Source: Phoebastria nigripes (taxonomy: Eukaryota; Chordata; Aves; Procellariiformes; Diomedeidae). Taken from it: a stretch of 64,000 nt of DNA. Both the position numbers and the translations under genes were made by a program. Below, piece after piece: positions 58,741 to 64,000 of this stretch. The stretch lies in the NCBI GenBank assembly GCA_035582835.1, contig JAYKAV010002953.1, positions 54,287 through 118,286 of the forward strand, given 5' to 3'. Within the stretch, counting starts at the first letter, position 1. Every line of letters starts with the position of its first letter. The notes under the pieces were generated by a model, which ran no database searches, had not been told where the DNA came from, and saw nothing but the letters and a program-made list of their open reading frames with translations.

Positions 58741-61558
58741 AACCCCAACCCACCCAGAAATATTCAGGAGTTACCTGATTTTTTTTTTTTCATTGTGTCT
58801 ATCAGATGTTCCTACAGATAACATGCTACATAGAATAACTCTGTAACAACTGCAATATTATACTTTATTAATATTACAGATTTAGTACTGATGAAATAGT
58901 CTTCTGTTTGGGGAATATTTTAAGGCTGTTCTGCATTATGAAATATGGATTTTTTAATTTGAAAAATTATTCTAAGAAGCTTGAAATTAAATTATTATTC
59001 CAGGAGGTTCATGATTTAACCTTTATAGTTTTCTGTGCTCTGTGTTTGGTTTCATCACCTCTGTCACATATTTATTGTCGGTCCAAAACTGCATGGCTTA
59101 AGTGCTTTTTATATGTAGAGGTGATAAACAGCATATACTCTTGCATGTACAGCAGTATGTACCTTCTCTTTTGGCTATGGAGATTTGTGGGGGGAGGTGA
59201 ACGGACAATGCAGTTAGATAACTGTGTGTGTTTCAGACAAACGCACCTTCACATGGCTGTTGCTTTGCTGAAACTGTAGATGGGTAATATAGGACTCCGA
59301 TATAACATTCCTGCTCTAAAGGGCAATATGTGTAACCAGGATTTCTAGATGATATATCTGTCCTTACTGAGTGATTTCTCCTGATATCTGGGACGTGCAC
59401 ATGTTTACACTGTTTATTGAGCTGATAATTTATTTCAATAATTTTATTCCTATTTATAATTAGTTTCCAATTTTAAATTGTTCCCAGCTGTAAAGTCATT
59501 TTCTTGTACATCTGACTTCAGAATTGAGACCTCCAGTATTTTAAATTAGCTTGAAGTATCACATATAAGTACAAGCTGATATAATCAATTTGTGCATAAA
59601 ATATATACCAATTATCTAGTTCAAAATCAGTACAACATAGAATCTTGAAACAGATCTTGGTTGAGATGAGATACAATGGCAAAAAATTTCCAAAAGGGAA
59701 AATCTGCTTCCATTACCTGTTACAGAATACAGAGGAGCAATTGTACAGCATGTGGAGCGTGACATGATTACACTCCAGTCATTGTAATGCAAAATGTTGG
59801 TGTTTGTTGTAATGCAACCAAAGCTTGTTTTTTAGTAATCTTTGTTTTCTAATAGAATGGTAATGTTCTACTCATGTTTCTGCTGATAGAAAGGAAAAGA
59901 CCCTGTCTCCGGGGAGAAAAATTGGTCATGAAATTACTTTAAAACCCTAAGCTAGTGAATTTTACTAGATTCCTTCTTGTATTAGAGGTAGATTTGCAAT
60001 GCTTTAGAACAATAAATAATCAAAAGTTCTTCCAACTTGGTGCTTCCCTCTTTGTGCAACTGGTGTAGTGTCAGTGTTCATCACTGTCTTGATTCATACC
60101 TGACTTAACTTTTATTTTATTTTAGTAATGGACATTTTGTACTTTTACGTGCAGATAGAGGTAAGCTCACGCTTTCCCCTCTCCCGTGTCCCATTTTTTT
60201 GCATTTCCCAACAGTTATATGAGAAATGACAAACAGAATGAACAGTAGGAGTATATTTGTGCAAAGGAATTTTGTTAAAGCTTTCACTACCCATTTAACT
60301 CAGGCAGGGGTACAAACTGCGATAAAGTTGTTGAACACTAAAATCCTTAATACTGATTTTCTTTGTATTACAATGTTCTTTGCATTTTTCCAGCCCTTCA
60401 TTTTACTCCACTGAGTATTTACTATTCAGTAATGTGGCACGTATGTCTGTATGTTATTTTCATCATACTGTTTTGTCAGTTCATCTTAACCCGATGTTTT
60501 CAGGAGGTGAAAAGGACATTTATAGCTAGGGTTCTGCCTTTCTATTTAAGCCTTATAGAATGGGATCCTCCTGTCCTTACCTCTTAGGCTTACTGCTCCC
60601 ACTAAAATAATTATTTTTTATGATAATTAGTTCAGATCTTACACTTTGTGCCACAAAGAAAAAGGGAGAAAGTCTCTCCACCTGCACTTTAACCATGTCT
60701 TTTACTCTCCCTTCAGTCTTGTTCAGGAAGGTGTTTAAGCATAGGATTGTGGTTTGTTTTTGAGAGATTAAGCACAAACTGGATAGAGGTGGAAAAGCCT
60801 GTAGATAATCTTTGCTTCACTGTCCCATCGTTGTCCCATCCCTTCTCCAGATTTGCTAGCTCTGCTCCCAGTACCTGTCCTGAGTTTTATCATTTGTATG
60901 CCCTGTTGTTTCATCACTTTAAATATGCTTACAAAGACTGGTGTCTTGGAGTTAATAAAAAAAATGTGGAATTTGAGAACATTTAGAGGTATGTTACGGT
61001 TTGTAAAGTTTTTACTTTAGTCATGAAAACTGGGATCAGTAACCAGTGGTACTTAAGAAGAGTGAGAACTAGATTTGCTCTCCTCAAAGGATTTTAAAAA
61101 CATTTAAAAAACCCAAACCCAAAACCATAAAAAAAAAAATCAATGAGGTGCTTGTTTATCTGTCCATATACACCCCCTCCCCCGAGTTTTTGTAAATGAG
61201 CTGAAATGATTCCCATAACATAATGAGTGAATGTAAACATTATGTTTCTTGTTTGATTTTAGGTAGCTTATCCGATTGTTCTAACTTTCTTTTTATAGGG
61301 GCCACTAATTTTAAATTAAAAGAAAAAAGATACCAAATATTAAAATTCTCTTCTTGTTGACATTCATGTTGTACTCCTTCAGTTCAATCTTGCTACTTGT
61401 CTTGCTACTACCGTGTTTGATATGGTTATCTTTGGCCTGATATTTTTATTGATTTCACTCCAAACTTAAACACTTTGTTTTCTTCTCTTTTTGGTAATAG
61501 CTGAGATGACATTATTTTTCCTATTAGCTTTTAATTTAAACTGTGTACTCTGTGTCTT

Positions 61559-61609
61559 TAAAAAAAAAAAAAAGAAAAAAAAAAGAAAAAAGAAAAAAAA
61601 AGAAAAAAG
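61559..61609. repeat. A-rich (AAAAAG)n-like tract
   Basis: About 50 bases of A interrupted by single G at irregular 6-10 base intervals. It is a low-complexity purine tract; no element with target duplications was recognised around it. Confidence 0.85.
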
Positions 61610-63114
61610 CATCAGTTGTGGTTTTGTATAGCGATCTGGGAATTGTTATAGGTTAAGTTATACAAGAGATATATTAAAGGCAAAATATACACTTTTCTGA
61701 TACAATTGCATTTTTTAAATTTTATATTAAGTGAAATCTCTGTGGAATTTGAGAAACTAAGTTATATGGGGGTTTGTCTCTTGTTTATTTATGTTTGTTT
61801 TGTAAGCCTTTTTTCCACCTTTATGTGCAGTAATTCTGGAAGTTCCTCTTCATTTTAATGACAGTTTTTAGATTTAATATTTCTTTATATTCAAAAGTCC
61901 TTCCATTCTCTCACAAGTGAATTAAGTAATGTATTGTTTATGTAATTCCATCCCCTTTACCACAAGCTTTGATATGAAATCAGTAAATAAAGATACAGTT
62001 GTGAATGCAATTTTTTTATTGTCTTTTAATTTAAGGAAAAAAGTGACATGTAAATAGGATAGTCCTCTGACACTATTACGTTACAGATAAATGAAACAGT
62101 AACTTCTAAAATATTCATTTAGGCTTGAACAGTATAGCATAACAATAATGACTGAGTAAAATGACTTGTAATGTACCTAGGTTTGATTTTTCTAAGCTCA
62201 TAGCTTTACAAGACTTGTTAGAATTTGTGATGCAGGGTAATGCCAACCTTTGATCTATGACTGAAACATTAGATTTTTATTTGACATGTGGTATGTGCAG
62301 TTACATTGTTTCATAATAGTAATATTTTTTTCCCCAGAATTGATGTGATAAATAACTATTTAGAGTAAATAAAAGTAATTGGACAGAAACATAAAAAATG
62401 TGTTTAATGACCATTTTTCTACTGAATGAAAAAAGCCAAGAGAACTTCTACACTTCCACTTCCAAGATATCTGTGGGTGAAAGAAGAAAAAAAAAATTAG
62501 CATGTTTATTATTTGATTTACTATTAATGGTCTGATTCTTACAAGAGAAGAATTTGTAATTCCACATGTGCAGACATCATGTAAAAGGTACTTAGGATCT
62601 TAAGGGATCAAGTCCTAAGAATAAATAGTACATTGAAGACAGCCCTCTTGGGTAATATTTGCATGATTGGGCCTTACACACCTAAGTCAGCATTAACTGA
62701 ATTCAGTGAAGACTGACTCCCAGCAACTGTGAGATAGGTCCAAAGAGTTGCATTTTTGCAGTTTGTGTGATTACATTCCCATTACTTTCAATTGGAGGTT
62801 TATGGGAATAAGGACTACAGAAGTAGCTTAGCAATGCATATATTTTAGCTGGAACATTAAACCAAGCGATATATTAAATACTGTAGTTGGATAAATGCTT
62901 AAAATATTATTCTTGTGATAAATCAGGTTTTTAGGATGAAACGAGCATTCAATCATTATATCAGAGTAAAAAACGCCGGTATCTTTTTATTTAGTTTTTG
63001 ATGGTTAAGTGAGAGTTTCATAAATTAACCTTTCATTTCTTCATACATCTGTTTTCTCTATACATTTCTACAGTCGCCTTGGCAATGCTGTTTGAAATGA
63101 ATGGTGAAGTACCT

Positions 63115-63195
63115 CAGTCGCCCCATTTTCCCATGCCCTATGCCTCTTTAGATCCAATTCTCAAAGAAGTATATGCATAGGAAAAAGGAACAACG
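63115..63195 (-). ncRNA. MIR202: miR-202 precursor
   Basis: On the minus strand the 5p arm TTCCTATGCATATACTTCTT begins at 63183 and is identical to vertebrate miR-202-5p as I remember it. The loop is GAGAATTGGATCTAA. The 3p arm spans 63147-63126 and begins AGAGGCATAGGGCATGGG. The flank GTTCCTTTTTCC before 5p also matches the human precursor. The arms pair in a miRNA-type stem. In human, MIR202 lies just beyond VENTX and antisense to it, the same arrangement as here relative to genes A and B. miR-202 is known to be gonad-enriched in vertebrates. The 3p seed has C at position 6 where human has U. Confidence 0.95.
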
Positions 63196-63199
63196 AGCC

Positions 63200-63700
63200 A
63201 GATCAAGATCAGCTCCACTTGTGGCAAGAGTAAACCTGGAATATAAATGTATAGATTAAGGAGAATAAAAATAAATTATATTCTTTACACAGTGCCTTTT
63301 CTTCTGAACTATAAGGCTGTTAAAATCTAGTGCAGGCTAGAACAGAGGTTAAAGTATGAGACAACCAACATCAATGCGTAGGATTCAGCAGAGACTTAAC
63401 AGTATTTAGTATGTTAAAAATTCATCAGTGCAATCTCATTTTTTGAAATACATAAAAGAAAACCTAGAGTTCTTGGAAAAAGAAGAGTCATCTCTGTAGA
63501 ATTGACCTGAAGATGAATTACAAGTCAGTAACAATATCCTGTTTTCAGTATATTGCACTACTGCACAATATTTGAGGCTTTTTTGTTTAAGAGCTGCAAA
63601 AATACCTATTTGAATTACCAAACAAATGCATGAAAGAGGAAAAAAAGTTTATGAATTACAAAATACTGTAAAATCATCTCTACAAATAACAATAAGACTT
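63200..63700 (-). other. Putative host-transcript intron upstream of miR-202
   Basis: AT-rich with no reading frame of interest. If the splice sites noted at 63703 and 63235 are used, most of this is an intron of about 465 bases. The remaining sequence to the window end (63920-64000) shows nothing further. Confidence 0.3.
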
Positions 63701-63702
63701 AC

Positions 63703-63920
63703 CTGGTTAGCTGTCTGATGCTTGAACTGCAATAACTTCGTTTTCATGAGAATTTATGCTTTGCTCAAGACCTTGAAGAAGTATGAACAATACAGTGTAA
63801 CTGTTTTCATAAGTGATAATCGGTTTGCCCCTTGCCAAGGTCTTTGCTGCACCTGCAGATTGGGCGGACAAAAAGCACTGCTTTGTAAAACTGCTGAAAA
63901 CACGGAAAGTATCATTCATG
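63703..63920 (-). ncRNA. MIR202HG: Probable exon of the miR-202 host transcript (donor end)
   Basis: On the minus strand GCTAACCAG|GTAAGTCTT is a near-perfect 5' splice site with the exon ending at 63703, 510 bases upstream of the miR-202 precursor. A candidate acceptor TATATTCCAG ends at 63236, so an exon starting at 63235 would carry the hairpin. The upstream limit of this exon is not determined. A host transcript is known in mammals; here it is inferred from splice signals only. Confidence 0.35.
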
Positions 63921-64000
63921 TGTTGGGGGAGTTAGAAATGGGAGTGCAAGGGACAGCAGGACTGATAGGAATAATTAAAGTGATGGCTTGAAATGTGTGC

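Larger units (their letters stand above)
50311..63100. other. 12.8 kb spacer between the Ventx cluster and miR-202
   Basis: No protein gene is supported; in human the next protein gene on this side is ADAM8, and I see none of it. It holds AAAC/AAACC-type simple repeats (52106-52133, 56508-56562, 58694-58740), a C-A tract (52012-52039), an A/G-rich tract (61559-61609), a hairpin at 57076-57123, and a block rich in CAATTA sites at 53760-53900. Single N bases sit at 54001 and 57103. Confidence 0.5.

Noticed and set aside
58908..59279. 123-codon frame in the spacer before miR-202, considered as an ADAM8 exon
   Set aside because: No metalloprotease, disintegrin or cysteine-rich pattern, and no flanking splice partners.

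Overview
The window is sauropsid, most likely bird, genomic DNA. It contains CR1 retrotransposon pieces, one ending in the avian-type (ATTCTATG)n tail. It has long AT-rich introns and intergenic stretches, compact CpG-rich developmental genes, and the gene order KNDC1 - VENTX - MIR202 that I know from human 10q26.3. A few N bases (2-9, 54001, 57103) mark unresolved assembly positions.

Layout. (1) 118-17837, plus strand: the 3' half of KNDC1 (very-KIND), fifteen exons in one continuous frame, encoding a RasGEF_N domain, a catalytic RasGEF domain and the native C-terminus. At least one intron, probably two, starts with GC instead of GT. (2) 17838-33440: KNDC1 3' UTR and a gene-poor stretch with a decayed CR1 LINE (about 22970-26160). 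A ~530 bp insertion with 72-bp tandem repeats, probably a solo LTR, sits inside that CR1, and a younger CR1 3' end lies at 26881-27036. (3) 33440-50310: a cluster of three Ventx-family homeobox genes. Gene A (33850-34919, +), gene B (43877-45415, +) and gene C (48403-50055, -) each have three exons with the same intron phases (1, then 0) and an intron between homeodomain residues 44 and 45. They share the Thr47 signature IKTWFQNRRMK. A and C keep the N-terminal FSVEWLxQSS motif; B lacks it but has an SSGYESES motif. (4) 50310-63100: no gene recognised; simple repeats, a hairpin and candidate conserved elements. (5) 63115-63195, minus strand: the miR-202 precursor, with a likely upstream host-transcript exon ending at 63703.

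How it fits together. KNDC1 is a neuronal Ras exchange factor. Ventx proteins are BMP-responsive homeodomain factors of early embryos, compared by others with NANOG in function. miR-202 is gonad-enriched. I infer no shared pathway beyond old linkage. The most interesting sequence signals are the retention of three divergent Ventx genes, a promoter grammar shared by A and B (a T-box-like site, a GATA site, a TCF/LEF site, then a TATA box), and two unattached copies of parts of that grammar at 38.87 kb and 39.54-39.66 kb, in the A-B spacer where no Ventx reading frame remains.
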